Shown here: piece by piece, positions 15,882 to 24,553 of the stretch
Layout: every line of letters starts with the position of its first letter
Numbering within the stretch: the stretch's first letter is position 1
DNA from: Ascidiaceihabitans sp029251465
GTDB lineage: Bacteria > Pseudomonadota > Alphaproteobacteria > Rhodobacterales > Rhodobacteraceae
Reading direction: 5' to 3'
DNA: 64,000 nt
Assembly: GCF_042932805.1 (NCBI RefSeq)
Contig: NZ_CP170633.1
Location: 3,968,001-4,032,000, forward strand
Translations under genes and position numbers: made by a program
The notes under the pieces: generated by a model
Told to the model about the DNA's origin: nothing
Databases searched by the model: none
What the model saw: the letters and a program-made list of their open reading frames with translations, nothing else

Positions 15882-16238
15882 TCACAAAGACCAAAGTACG
15901 CCACCCGTGGCGACGGTCGCGAGTGTCATGATCGCCGCTAGTTTTGTATAACTTTTTGAGGGCAGCGCCTCGGCGTCGTTTTCGCTGATCCGTTCCAGCG
16001 TTTTGCAGGCCTGATTGCGGGCCATCCAATAGATTACGATTGCGACCAGCAGGAACAAGGAGGCGACCAATTTGGCAACCCACGTGGGGTCAGTTGCCCC
16101 AAAAACGGCCTTGAGCCCGATTGCAATCGCTACAGCCCCCAATCCGGTGCCCATCCACGATGAAAATGTGCGTTCATTGGCGAGAACCGTGCGGTCTTCG
16201 GCCCATTTGGTGCGGGTGCGGGATTCTTGATCAGACAT
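15882..16238 (-). CDS. DUF202 domain membrane protein (YidH-like)
   Basis: A 118-residue membrane protein. The sequence WAEDRTVLANERTFSSWMGTGL is the DUF202 signature. Three hydrophobic helices follow (GLGAVAIAIGLKAVF, LVASLFLLVAIVIYWMA, KLAAIMTLATVATGGVLW). Function is unknown for most of the family. The gene is single, 83 bases upstream of dnaX on the same strand, and divergent from a zinc peptidase gene. Confidence 0.9.
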   Translation of the reverse strand: MSDQESRTRTKWAEDRTVLANERTFSSWMGTGLGAVAIAIGLKAVFGATDPTWVAKLVASLFLLVAIVIYWMARNQACKTLERISENDAEALPSKSYTKLAAIMTLATVATGGVLWSL

Positions 16239-16344
16239 GGTGCCAACCTAGTGCTTGCGGTCGCAGATTGACAGGCCGCGTTGTTTGTCTTGGCCTGCAT
16301 GCGCGGCTATAGAATTGGCAAAACCAACGGATCAGGAGTGTGTT

Positions 16345-17187
16345 ATGCGGTTGCGTGGTGTCAAAGGCAGCAGAAATATCGAAGACCGTCGCCGGTCAGG
16401 TGGCGGACGTGGGCGCGCAGCGGGTGGTATTGGCGGTGTCGGGTTGATCGTCGTGCTGGCGATTGGGCTGTTCACCGGCGTTGACGTCACGTCTTTGTTG
16501 GAAGGGGCGGATGCGCCGCAAACCCAATCGGGTCAAGTCAGCGCACAGGATGAGCAGGCCGCGCAGTTTACGTCTTCGGTTTTGGCAACGACCGAGCAAG
16601 TTTGGACCAAGATTTTCAACGAACAATTGGACCGCCAATACAATCCACCGGTTCTGGTGTTGTATTCCGGCGTCACGCAAAGCCCGTGCGGCGGCGCCTC
16701 TGGTGCGACCGGTCCGTTCTACTGTCCGGCGGACAAAAAAGCGTATTTGGACACCTCGTTCTTTACCACGATGTCGCGTCAGTTGGGGGCCAGTGGCGAT
16801 TTCGCCGCTGCCTATGTGATCGCCCACGAGGTTGCGCATCACGTTCAAAACGAGCTGGGCATTTTGCCCAAAGTTGATCAGGCGCGTCGTGCGTCCAGTC
16901 AGAACGAAGCCAACGCCCTGACCGTCCGCCTGGAGTTGATGGCCGATTGCCTGTCAGGCGTTTGGGCGCGCAATGTGCAAGGTTTGCTGGAACGGGGCGA
17001 TCTAGAAGAAGCCCTGAACGCTGCGCGCATGATTGGGGACGATCATTTGCAACGCCAAGCCGGGCGCGTGCCGAACCCGCACACGTTCACGCACGGAACG
17101 TCAGCGCAACGGGCGCGGTGGTTTGATACGGGATACGAGACCGGCAATGTCGGACGCTGCGATACGTTTGCAGCGGCAAGATTGTGA
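16345..17187 (+). CDS. Neutral zinc metallopeptidase (YpfJ family)
   Basis: A 280-residue membrane-anchored protein. The N-terminus is basic and glycine-rich (MRLRGVKGSRNIEDRRRSGGG), followed by one hydrophobic helix (GIGGVGLIVVLAIGLFTGV). The extracytoplasmic domain contains AYVIAHEVAHHVQNELG, an HExxH zinc site, and ELMADCLSGVWA, the usual third-ligand helix, plus CGGASGATGPFYCPADKKAYLDTSFF. ATG 16345 follows AGGAG; the frame extends further upstream without support. The family is widespread and its substrates are not known. Confidence 0.92.
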   Translation: MRLRGVKGSRNIEDRRRSGGGRGRAAGGIGGVGLIVVLAIGLFTGVDVTSLLEGADAPQTQSGQVSAQDEQAAQFTSSVLATTEQVWTKIFNEQLDRQYNPPVLVLYSGVTQSPCGGASGATGPFYCPADKKAYLDTSFFTTMSRQLGASGDFAAAYVIAHEVAHHVQNELGILPKVDQARRASSQNEANALTVRLELMADCLSGVWARNVQGLLERGDLEEALNAARMIGDDHLQRQAGRVPNPHTFTHGTSAQRARWFDTGYETGNVGRCDTFAAARL

Positions 17188-17279
17188 TGGTTTTCGGCTT
17201 GGGGGGCTGCGATCTCGCTGTGTCTTGCAGACACCGCTGCCGCGTTACGCTTCAATCGCGGGGCGAGAGAAGCTAAGGT

Positions 17280-17372
17280 GAGAGATTGACAGCGACCCAA
17301 GCGGGTCTCGTTACGGCTGCTTCCTTCCGGATCTGACCGGGTTGGCGAGGCGCTCGCCCGCGCCAACCTCTC
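17280..17372 (-). ncRNA. ffs: Signal recognition particle RNA (small bacterial 4.5S type)
   Basis: On the minus strand the sequence GGTCAGATCCGGAAGGAAGC, followed by AGCC and GAG, is the conserved domain IV tetraloop and asymmetric-loop region of SRP RNA that binds Ffh. The ends pair (GAGAGGTTGGC with GTCAATCTCTC), giving the hairpin form of about 93 nucleotides seen in alphaproteobacteria. A well-spaced promoter precedes it. Confidence 0.93.
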
Positions 17373-17379
17373 GAGAGGT

Positions 17380-17408
17380 GATATAGCGGCGCGCATCACC
17401 CCATGCAA
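17380..17408 (-). promoter_or_regulatory. Sigma-70 promoter of the SRP RNA gene
   Basis: On the minus strand TTGCAT (17408-17403) and TATATC (17385-17380) are separated by 17 bases. The predicted start falls near 17372, which is the predicted 5' end of the RNA. Confidence 0.65.
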
Positions 17409-17427
17409 GACCCTGCATAAAACACCG

Positions 17428-19308
17428 TTAAAAATGTAGGCGCAGACGCAGAAATCCGCGATCCGTGATCCCTAAGTTCTCGGGCGAAAATTCTTGGATC
17501 TCGGGCAAATAGGCAACGGCATCTGGCGTGGTTTCGAACACAGCGCTGGTGGGGTGCGTGGTTTTTATCTGCCAGTGTCCGTTTGGTTTAGGCGTGCTCG
17601 GACTTTTTACAAAATCCAGCAGGGCGTCCTGAACCGTCGAGCCACTGCGCAGCGTCGATTGGTCGACCGTCAGATTGGGGAATCGTCCGCCGCCTGCAAT
17701 TCGGTAACTGGTGCTTGCGACCAAAAACCGTGCGTCTTTGTCGATCGGGGCACCTTTGTAGGCCACATTTTTGACGCGAGCCGCCGCCGCATTAATGACA
17801 TCGCCGTTTAGCTGATACTTGGCCGGCTGGGTCGGGTCGATTGTGTAGGACAGGCCCAAAATCGCGTCAAAGTTAAACCGTGGCGCGCCGCTGCGGATAA
17901 TGTCCTGATCCGGGTTATTTGGATCAAGCGTCGTGAAAATGGCGGCCGAGCGTTCGAGCCAGTCGCAAATGTCAGCGCCGCTCATATCGACGGCCCAGAC
18001 CTGGTCCTCGAACGGGCAAAGCTGCAAAATGTGACGGTACTGGATCGGGCCTGCGGGAATGGCCAAATAGTTCGACGGGCCCGCCCGCCCGCCACTGGTG
18101 CCTGCCGCCACAGCGCAAACAATCGGCAAGTTTTGGTATTCGGTGCCTTTGGCCGCCCGCTCGATGGACTGCGTCATCGCGTCTGCCAACAGCTCCATTT
18201 CGGGGCTGGTTTTTAGCAGGGAAAAACAACTGTGAACCGGAGCATTGATCATGCCGACGCTGGTTGCCATCCGCGCCAGCGTTTTGCCGTGGACGGTTCG
18301 GCTCAGTTTTCGGACGGTGACGTTTTCAGGCACATTCAGCGCGGGAATGGCCTCACTGGTTTGTTCAGCAATGCGCCAGCCTTGGGGGGTGTAGTCGAGG
18401 TGCAGATCAATCTGGGCCAAATGCGACCCGGCAGCCCCCGGCATCACGGCAGGCGTGCCTAGTAACGTACCCGCGGCGTGGTCAACCCCGTCTTGCGCCG
18501 GTGCCTCGGGATTTGGGTCGGGAAACACACCATGCGAATGACCCGCGATGATGGCATCAATATCTTCGATCGCGCCCATTTGAAGCGCTGAGTTTTCTGT
18601 ATCATCGCCGCCTTGCATCACGCCAATGCCGCTGTGGGCCAGCAAAACAACAATATCTGCACCCAGTGATTTCAGATGCGCACTGCCGGTTTTTGCAGCC
18701 TCAATCATCGGGGTGATTTCGGTCGTTTGCGGGAACTTTCCGTGGTTCCATTGCAGGGTTTTTGTCGGCAAAACCGAGAGCACGCCAATGCTCAGGGGTC
18801 GCAGGCGGGCATCGATGCACGGAATTTCACGGTGCAGCATGGCCCATGGCAAAATCATGTCCAAACCGGTGTCGCGTAGATGGGTCGTGTTGTGCAAATT
18901 GCTACAGACCACCGGGGCTGCGTATTGCGCCGCGACACGGCTAAAGAAATCCAGCCCGAAATCAAAGTCGTGATTGCCCAAACCGATGGCATCATATTCC
19001 AGCGCGTTAAATGCGTTGGCCATGGGGTGATCAAAGGGCTGATCGCGCAAAGTATCAGCCAATGCAGTGCCCTGCAGGGCGTCTCCGTTGTCAAACAACA
19101 GGCTTAAGCCAGTGTGCAGATCAGCCCGTGCGTTTGCAATCACAGTGGAAATGCGCGCCAATCCTGCATGCCGATTTGGCGTATTTGCCGTGTAATTGAA
19201 CCCACGCAGATGCATGTGCAGGTCGCTGGTAGCAAGAATTCGCAGCGTTGTTTGGTATGAATGTATGACGGATTGCGCCCCCTTAAGCGTGTATGACTTG
19301 TGCGACAT
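17428..19308 (-). CDS. 2',3'-cyclic-nucleotide 2'-phosphodiesterase/3'-nucleotidase (CpdB-like)
   Basis: A 626-residue bifunctional phosphatase of the 5'-nucleotidase/CpdB family. The N-terminal metallophosphoesterase has RILATSDLHMHL (Asp-X-His), GLGNHDFDFG, and IIAGHSHGVFPD. The C-terminal nucleotidase domain includes IPAGPIQYRHILQLCPFEDQVWAVDMSGADICDWLE. CpdB enzymes normally work in the periplasm on nucleotides from RNA breakdown, but here no signal peptide is seen. The first 25 residues are polar, so the protein may be cytoplasmic or the start may be wrong. It is divergent from nudC. Confidence 0.88.
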   Translation of the reverse strand: MSHKSYTLKGAQSVIHSYQTTLRILATSDLHMHLRGFNYTANTPNRHAGLARISTVIANARADLHTGLSLLFDNGDALQGTALADTLRDQPFDHPMANAFNALEYDAIGLGNHDFDFGLDFFSRVAAQYAAPVVCSNLHNTTHLRDTGLDMILPWAMLHREIPCIDARLRPLSIGVLSVLPTKTLQWNHGKFPQTTEITPMIEAAKTGSAHLKSLGADIVVLLAHSGIGVMQGGDDTENSALQMGAIEDIDAIIAGHSHGVFPDPNPEAPAQDGVDHAAGTLLGTPAVMPGAAGSHLAQIDLHLDYTPQGWRIAEQTSEAIPALNVPENVTVRKLSRTVHGKTLARMATSVGMINAPVHSCFSLLKTSPEMELLADAMTQSIERAAKGTEYQNLPIVCAVAAGTSGGRAGPSNYLAIPAGPIQYRHILQLCPFEDQVWAVDMSGADICDWLERSAAIFTTLDPNNPDQDIIRSGAPRFNFDAILGLSYTIDPTQPAKYQLNGDVINAAAARVKNVAYKGAPIDKDARFLVASTSYRIAGGGRFPNLTVDQSTLRSGSTVQDALLDFVKSPSTPKPNGHWQIKTTHPTSAVFETTPDAVAYLPEIQEFSPENLGITDRGFLRLRLHF

Positions 19309-19421
19309 ACACTGTCACGTTGTGCGCCCCTGACCTGCTTGTCAACTGAACAACTGTGGCATTGCGCGCGCAGATGCTGCATGCCACTGCTAGAGCAGAA
19401 CCAAAAACGAGGGCAGGGTAC

Positions 19422-20390
19422 ATGAAAACCGCAGAAATGGTCACCTTTGGTGGGTCCGCATTAGACCGCGCAGGCGAGGTTCGAAATTCTCCTGATGTCA
19501 TCCGGTTTATGCTGCGCAGTTCTGATGCGCGTGCGATCCTGTTTTGGCGCGGCAAGCCGTTGATCCACCGTGCGCGCCCTGCGGCATTGATCCGGTTGCC
19601 GATGGATCATCCGATTTTAGAACACGCCGCCCCTGACCCGATCCTGTTGGGGCGCGAAGACGGTGCGGCGCGGTTCGCATTCGATCTGTCGGCGTGGGAA
19701 CCTGATGAACTGGATGCGGCCTCTTTGGGGGGATTTCTGGACCCAAGCGAGCAGCATCACCCGAGCCTGCCCGAAGATCATGTTTTTGCTGAATTGCGCC
19801 GGGTGATGACATGGTTAAATCCGCGTGACGCTGAATTGGCCGCAACGGGCCGTGCGATTTTCAGCTGGCATGACATCCACGGATTTTGCGCCAAATGCGG
19901 GGCGGCGTCACAGGTGTCGCATGGCGGATGGCAACGCAATTGCCCCAGCTGCAACGCCAGCCATTTCCCACGCACCGATCCGGTTGTGATTATGCTGATC
20001 ACGCATGGCGACAAGGTTTTGATGGGGCGATCACCGGGCTGGCCACAGGGCATGTTTTCACTGCTTGCAGGGTTTGTGGAACCCGGAGAAACGCTGGAAG
20101 CCGCCGTGCGTCGCGAAGTTTTCGAGGAATCTGGCGTGCGCGTGGGCGAGGTCGGATATCTGGCGAGCCAGCCTTGGCCGTTCCCCGCATCCTTGATGTT
20201 TGGCTGCTCTGGCGTGGCGGTCAGCGAGGAAATCACCATCGATCCCGTCGAAATCGAAGCCGCAATGTGGGTCAGTCGAGACGAGATGATGCAAGTGTTT
20301 GCTGGGCAACACCCGCTCATTTTGCCAGCTCGAAAAGGGGCGATCGCGCATTTTTTGCTGGAAAATTGGCTTGCGGACACGCTTGATTAA
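19422..20390 (+). CDS. nudC: NAD(+) diphosphatase / NADH pyrophosphatase NudC
   Basis: A 322-residue Nudix hydrolase that cleaves NAD(H) and may decap NAD-RNA. It has the N-terminal NudC domain, the four-cysteine zinc ribbon (CAKCGAASQVSHGGWQRNCPSC near residue 155) and the Nudix box (GFVEPGETLEAAVRREVFEESGV near residue 210). The SQPWPFPASLMFGC motif after the Nudix box is NudC-specific. ATG 19422 follows AGGGCAGGG and matches family starts. Confidence 0.95.
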   Translation: MKTAEMVTFGGSALDRAGEVRNSPDVIRFMLRSSDARAILFWRGKPLIHRARPAALIRLPMDHPILEHAAPDPILLGREDGAARFAFDLSAWEPDELDAASLGGFLDPSEQHHPSLPEDHVFAELRRVMTWLNPRDAELAATGRAIFSWHDIHGFCAKCGAASQVSHGGWQRNCPSCNASHFPRTDPVVIMLITHGDKVLMGRSPGWPQGMFSLLAGFVEPGETLEAAVRREVFEESGVRVGEVGYLASQPWPFPASLMFGCSGVAVSEEITIDPVEIEAAMWVSRDEMMQVFAGQHPLILPARKGAIAHFLLENWLADTLD

Positions 20391-20429
20391 GATGAACATG
20401 CGAAAAAACAAAAAAAGCGGGCGGGCGGA

Positions 20430-20888
20430 ATGAAATTTACCACAATCGAAGATATAGAAGCGCCGGTTGCTTGGGTGTTCAAAACCATTTGCAATTTTGA
20501 CGGCTACGAGCGGGCGGCGATGCGCCGTGGTGCCGAAGTGCAGCGCATGGATTACATGGACAACGGCATGGCGTGGAAGGCCGCATTCGACATGCGTGGC
20601 AAGCGGCGCGAAGTTGACGTTAAGATGGTGCCGTTTGACGCAACAAACGAGCTGAACATCTTTTTGACCTCGACAGGATTAGACGGTCTAGGTCACGTTG
20701 AACTGCTGGCATTGTCGCGCAATCGCACCCGTTTGACGGCAGAATTTGAAATCAAACCAACCAATTTGTCTGCGCGATTGCTTGTGCAATCCATGAAGCT
20801 GGCCAAGACGTCGCTGACCAAACGGTTCAAGCTGCGCGCGGCCTTGCATGCCAAGGACCTTGAGGATCGTTACAAATCCAGCACCTAG
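20430..20888 (+). CDS. SRPBCC (START-like) family protein
   Basis: A 152-residue protein with the start of a helix-grip fold (MKFTTIEDIEAPVAWVFKTICNFDGYERAAMRRGAEVQRMD). Such proteins bind hydrophobic ligands. Function is unknown. It follows nudC by 39 bases and may be cotranscribed. It overlaps the convergent pheA stop by four bases. Confidence 0.78.
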   Translation: MKFTTIEDIEAPVAWVFKTICNFDGYERAAMRRGAEVQRMDYMDNGMAWKAAFDMRGKRREVDVKMVPFDATNELNIFLTSTGLDGLGHVELLALSRNRTRLTAEFEIKPTNLSARLLVQSMKLAKTSLTKRFKLRAALHAKDLEDRYKSST

Positions 20889-21715
20889 TCGCGTTTGTTT
20901 GAGGACGGGTAGACGCCCAGAATTTCCAAACGGTCGGTGAAGTAGCCCAATTCGTCCAATGCGCGTGCCACGTCTTCATCGTCGGGGTGGCCTTCGATGT
21001 CCGCGTAAAATTGCGTCGCAGTGAATTTGCCCTCGACCATGTAGCTTTCCAGTTTGATCATGTTGACGCCGTTGGTCGCGAATCCACCCATCGCTTTGTA
21101 CAATGCCGCGGGGATGTTGCGCACTTGGAACACAAAAGTCGTTAGCATTTTATCGGCCCGGCGGCTGCGGTCGGGCGTGGGGGACATCAACAAGAAACGG
21201 GTGGTGTTGTGCCCGAGATCCTCGATGTCGCGGGCCAGCACATCCATGTCATAAATGTCGGCGGCCACAGCCGAGGCAAGCGCGCCCACGCCGTGTTCAG
21301 CTTTGATCGCGATTTCGGCCGCAGCCCCGGCACTGTCAGCAGCAGTTTCAGCGGAAATTCCATGCGCATCCAGAAAGGCGCGCGCTTGCGGGATTAGCAC
21401 CATGTGGGCGCGCACATGGGTGATATCCTCAAGTTTTTGGCCCTTATTGGCCATCAGGGCGATGCGAACGCGCACGAAATCTTCGTCGATGATGTGCAAA
21501 CCGCTTTCGGGAAGCAGGCGATGAATATCGGCCACGCGCCCGTAAGTCGAATTTTCGACAGGCAGCATTGCAAGGTCCGCGGCACCGGTTTTGACCGCGG
21601 CCAACACGTCCTCAAACCCGTTGCAGGGCACAGGCGTTGCGTCTGGGCGAGCGTTCAAAACGGCCTCGTGGCTGTAGGCACCTAAGGCCCCCTGAAATGC
21701 GATGCGCTGGGTCAT
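20885..21715 (-). CDS. pheA: Prephenate dehydratase
   Basis: A 276-residue monofunctional prephenate dehydratase, which makes phenylpyruvate in phenylalanine synthesis. The PDT domain begins RIAFQGALGAYSHEAV and has PVENSTYGRVAD and GHNTTRFLLM, with the conserved TRF. A C-terminal ACT domain (VRNIPAALYKAMGGFATNGVNMIKLES) gives feedback control by phenylalanine. It is divergent from the cytochrome c gene, a neighbour pair common in this order. Confidence 0.96.
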   Translation of the reverse strand: MTQRIAFQGALGAYSHEAVLNARPDATPVPCNGFEDVLAAVKTGAADLAMLPVENSTYGRVADIHRLLPESGLHIIDEDFVRVRIALMANKGQKLEDITHVRAHMVLIPQARAFLDAHGISAETAADSAGAAAEIAIKAEHGVGALASAVAADIYDMDVLARDIEDLGHNTTRFLLMSPTPDRSRRADKMLTTFVFQVRNIPAALYKAMGGFATNGVNMIKLESYMVEGKFTATQFYADIEGHPDDEDVARALDELGYFTDRLEILGVYPSSNKRD

Positions 21716-21858
21716 AGCGGTGTTCCTTGGTGGTCTTTGCCGCGCCTTGAACGCAGGCAGGGCGATTGGTCGCGGTAACTACACCTAGACAGAGCCAAAG
21801 GGAACCAATAGATACGCGCCAAACCTATTCGCTCACTCTGAGATATGGACGCATCCTT

Positions 21859-22362
21859 ATGTTCGACACTATGACACTCACTAAAATTGCTGGCGGCGTA
21901 TTTGGCGCTTGGTTGGTTCTGCTGCTTGGTAAATGGGCCGCCGAAGAAGTCTATCACATGGATAGCCATGGCGAAGCGGCCTACGTCATCGATACCGGCG
22001 TCGAAGAAGAAGTCGAAGAGGTCGAAGTTATCGACATGGTTGCGTTGATGGAAACGGCCGAAATGGCGAGCGGCGCAAAGGTTTTCAAGAAATGCAGCTC
22101 TTGCCACAAAATCGAAGACGGCGCGAATGCAACTGGCCCCTCTTTGTATGGTGTCGTCGGTCGTGACATCGCCTCGGCGGATGGTTTTGGCTATTCCGGC
22201 GCTTTGGGTGGACTTGAGGGTGACTGGACAGTGGATGCCCTTGCGGGGTTCCTTGCCGATCCAAAAGGCTACGCACCAGGCAACAAGATGTCCTTTAAAG
22301 GTATCAAAAAGCCGCAAGAACGTGCTGACCTGATCATGTATTTGGACAGCTTGGACGACTGA
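21859..22362 (+). CDS. Membrane-anchored c-type cytochrome
   Basis: A 167-residue cytochrome. An uncleaved N-terminal helix (LTKIAGGVFGAWLVLLLGKWAA) is followed by an acidic hinge (VEEEVEEVEVIDMV) and one class I haem c domain with CSSCH and the distal methionine in PGNKMSFKGIKK. It resembles cytochrome c552/CycM electron carriers between the bc1 complex and oxidases. ATG 21859 gives a proper membrane anchor; the frame is open further upstream. A terminator follows. Confidence 0.9.
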   Translation: MFDTMTLTKIAGGVFGAWLVLLLGKWAAEEVYHMDSHGEAAYVIDTGVEEEVEEVEVIDMVALMETAEMASGAKVFKKCSSCHKIEDGANATGPSLYGVVGRDIASADGFGYSGALGGLEGDWTVDALAGFLADPKGYAPGNKMSFKGIKKPQERADLIMYLDSLDD

Positions 22363-22388
22363 TCGTCCCGAATGAAAGTAAAGAAAAG

Positions 22389-22418
22389 GCCGTGTGCAGC
22401 AATGCGTGCGGCTTTTTT
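22389..22418 (+). terminator. Rho-independent terminator of the cytochrome c gene
   Basis: GCCGTGTGCA and TGCGTGCGGC form a ten-pair stem with G-U pairs, with loop GCAA, followed by six T. Confidence 0.8.
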
Positions 22419-22575
22419 GTGTGAAATCCGCCGACTTATCCTCGAGAATTTGCCGAGTACGGTGCATTTACCTTTTGTTCACGTATTCGCAACTTGAATG
22501 TCACAATACTAGCCCGTTAGCGTGGACGGGATATATCTGGTAGAACACCAGCACATAACAAAGAGGATCAGCCAA

Positions 22576-24546
22576 ATGCAGCGGACCCCAATGCAGGCGC
22601 CAAAACAGGCCAACACGATCGCGAAAGCCAAACCTATTGAGACGCCTTGGCGTTTGTGGACTGGGGTGGCGACAGCACTGATGGTGTTTGCGTTGATCGC
22701 CAGCACGGCGCGCGCTGAGGACAAGATAATCTCGTCACATGGCTATTCGTTTTACGGCGATCTGAGCTATCCGGCTGACTATCCGCATTTCAACTATGTG
22801 AACCCGGATGCACCCAAGGGTGGCGAAATTTCGATTGGGGCCGTCGGCACATTTGATTCGATGAACGGGTACAGCCGCAAAGGGCGCGCACCGGGTCTAA
22901 GCTCTATGATGTACGAGAGCCTTCTTGGGGCGGCACCTTCGGAAACCAACATTGATCTGGCATCCGCACCTGCTGATGCATTGGGCGAATACTACGGCCT
23001 GCTCGCAGAGCGTCTTGAGTATCCCGAAACCAAAGACTGGGTGATATTTTACATGCGGCCCGAAGCAAAGTTTTCGGATGGCACGCCACTGACTGCGCAT
23101 GATGTCGCGTTTAGCCATAACTTGCTGCTGGATCAGGGGTTGAAAAGCTATGCAGACGCGGTGCGCAAACGTATTCCCAAAGTCGAAGTGCTGGATGATC
23201 ACACGATCAAGTTTTATTTCACCGAAGGTATATCGCGGCGCACATTGATTGATCAGGTTGGTGCCGTACCGGTCTGGTCCGAAAAATGGTACACCGAAAC
23301 CGGGGCAAAGTTGAACGAAAGCAGGCTGGACGTCTCGCCCGGATCGGGGCCATACGTGCTTGATAGCGTCAGTATTAACCGTCAGGTGGTTTACAAACGC
23401 GACCTGAACTATTGGGGCGCAGACCTACCTTTCAACGCGGGCCGTAACAACTTTGACAAAATCAGGGTTGAATACTTTGGTGATGAAACCGCTGCCTTTG
23501 AAGCGTTCAAAGCCGGCGATTACACATTCAAGCCCGAAGGCAACAGCAAGCGCTGGGCCACTGGCTATAATTTTCCTAACGTCAAGAATGGCAACGTCGT
23601 TCGCGAAGAAATACCCGATGGCGCGCCGGCGACCCCGATCGGGTTTGTGTTCAACGTCGGGGCACCGAACCTGACCGATATCCGCGTGCGCCAAGCGCTT
23701 GCGCTGGCGTATAATTTTGAGTGGACAAACCAAAGCTTGCAGCACGGCCTGTTCAAACAGCGCGTTTCGTTCACCCAAGATTCCCCGGTGATGGCAACTG
23801 GCAAGCCGGTTGGTGCAGAGCTGGAGTTTCTGAAATCGCTTGGCGATGTCGTGCCTCAGGATGTGCTGACAGATGACGTGCGTATGGCGCATACCTCGAC
23901 CCCTGGCCGGTTATTTGACCGTAAAAACAGCCGCAAAGCCATGGGGCTTTTGGACGATGCTGGTTTCAAAGTCGGTGATAACGGTTTGCGCATGACCCTA
24001 GACGGTGCGCCGATGAAGGTGACATTCTTGCTGAGTGCCAACAGCTCGTCGACGGGACGTGCGATCATCGAGAACTATGTATCCAACGTGCGTAAACTGG
24101 GCATCGACATCACATTGGAAGTCGTTGACGGGGCGCAATATACAGCGCGCCGACGTGACCGTGATTACGATATTATTTTCGGCGGCTACTATCCGATCAT
24201 CGAACCGGACACGGGGCTTGAGCAACAATTCGGCTCAGAAGCGGCTGAATTTTCGCTGTTTAACCCTTCGGGGCTCGCAAGCCCGTTTGTTGATGCAATC
24301 ATTGAAAAATCACTACTGGCGCAAACCAAAGAAGAAGAAATCGCATCGATCCAAGCGCTTGATCGTGCGCTACGCCGCGAATTGATTATGGTTCCGTTGT
24401 GGTACAACGACAATTATTGGGTCGCGTATTACGACATGTACGCGCATCCGGAAACCACGCCACCGTACTTTCTGGGGTATCTGGATTTCTGGTGGTACGA
24501 CCAAGACAAGGCGGATGCGCTGCGTGCGTCTGGCGTTCTAAGGTAG
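22576..24546 (+). CDS. yejA: Oligopeptide ABC transporter binding protein (YejA-like)
   Basis: A 656-residue periplasmic binding protein of the SBP_bac_5 family, with a signal peptide after a polar lead (TPWRLWTGVATALMVFALIASTARA). The mature start HGYSFYGDLSYPADYPHFNYVNPDAPKGG is characteristic of YejA/microcin C-type binding proteins. ATG 22576 follows AGAGGAT; an in-frame ATG at 22522 has less support. It is the first gene of yejABEF, seven bases before yejB. Known Yej systems import oligopeptides and peptide antibiotics such as microcin C; the native substrate here is not known. Confidence 0.92.
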   Translation: MQRTPMQAPKQANTIAKAKPIETPWRLWTGVATALMVFALIASTARAEDKIISSHGYSFYGDLSYPADYPHFNYVNPDAPKGGEISIGAVGTFDSMNGYSRKGRAPGLSSMMYESLLGAAPSETNIDLASAPADALGEYYGLLAERLEYPETKDWVIFYMRPEAKFSDGTPLTAHDVAFSHNLLLDQGLKSYADAVRKRIPKVEVLDDHTIKFYFTEGISRRTLIDQVGAVPVWSEKWYTETGAKLNESRLDVSPGSGPYVLDSVSINRQVVYKRDLNYWGADLPFNAGRNNFDKIRVEYFGDETAAFEAFKAGDYTFKPEGNSKRWATGYNFPNVKNGNVVREEIPDGAPATPIGFVFNVGAPNLTDIRVRQALALAYNFEWTNQSLQHGLFKQRVSFTQDSPVMATGKPVGAELEFLKSLGDVVPQDVLTDDVRMAHTSTPGRLFDRKNSRKAMGLLDDAGFKVGDNGLRMTLDGAPMKVTFLLSANSSSTGRAIIENYVSNVRKLGIDITLEVVDGAQYTARRRDRDYDIIFGGYYPIIEPDTGLEQQFGSEAAEFSLFNPSGLASPFVDAIIEKSLLAQTKEEEIASIQALDRALRRELIMVPLWYNDNYWVAYYDMYAHPETTPPYFLGYLDFWWYDQDKADALRASGVLR

Positions 24547-24553
24547 TCGCGTC

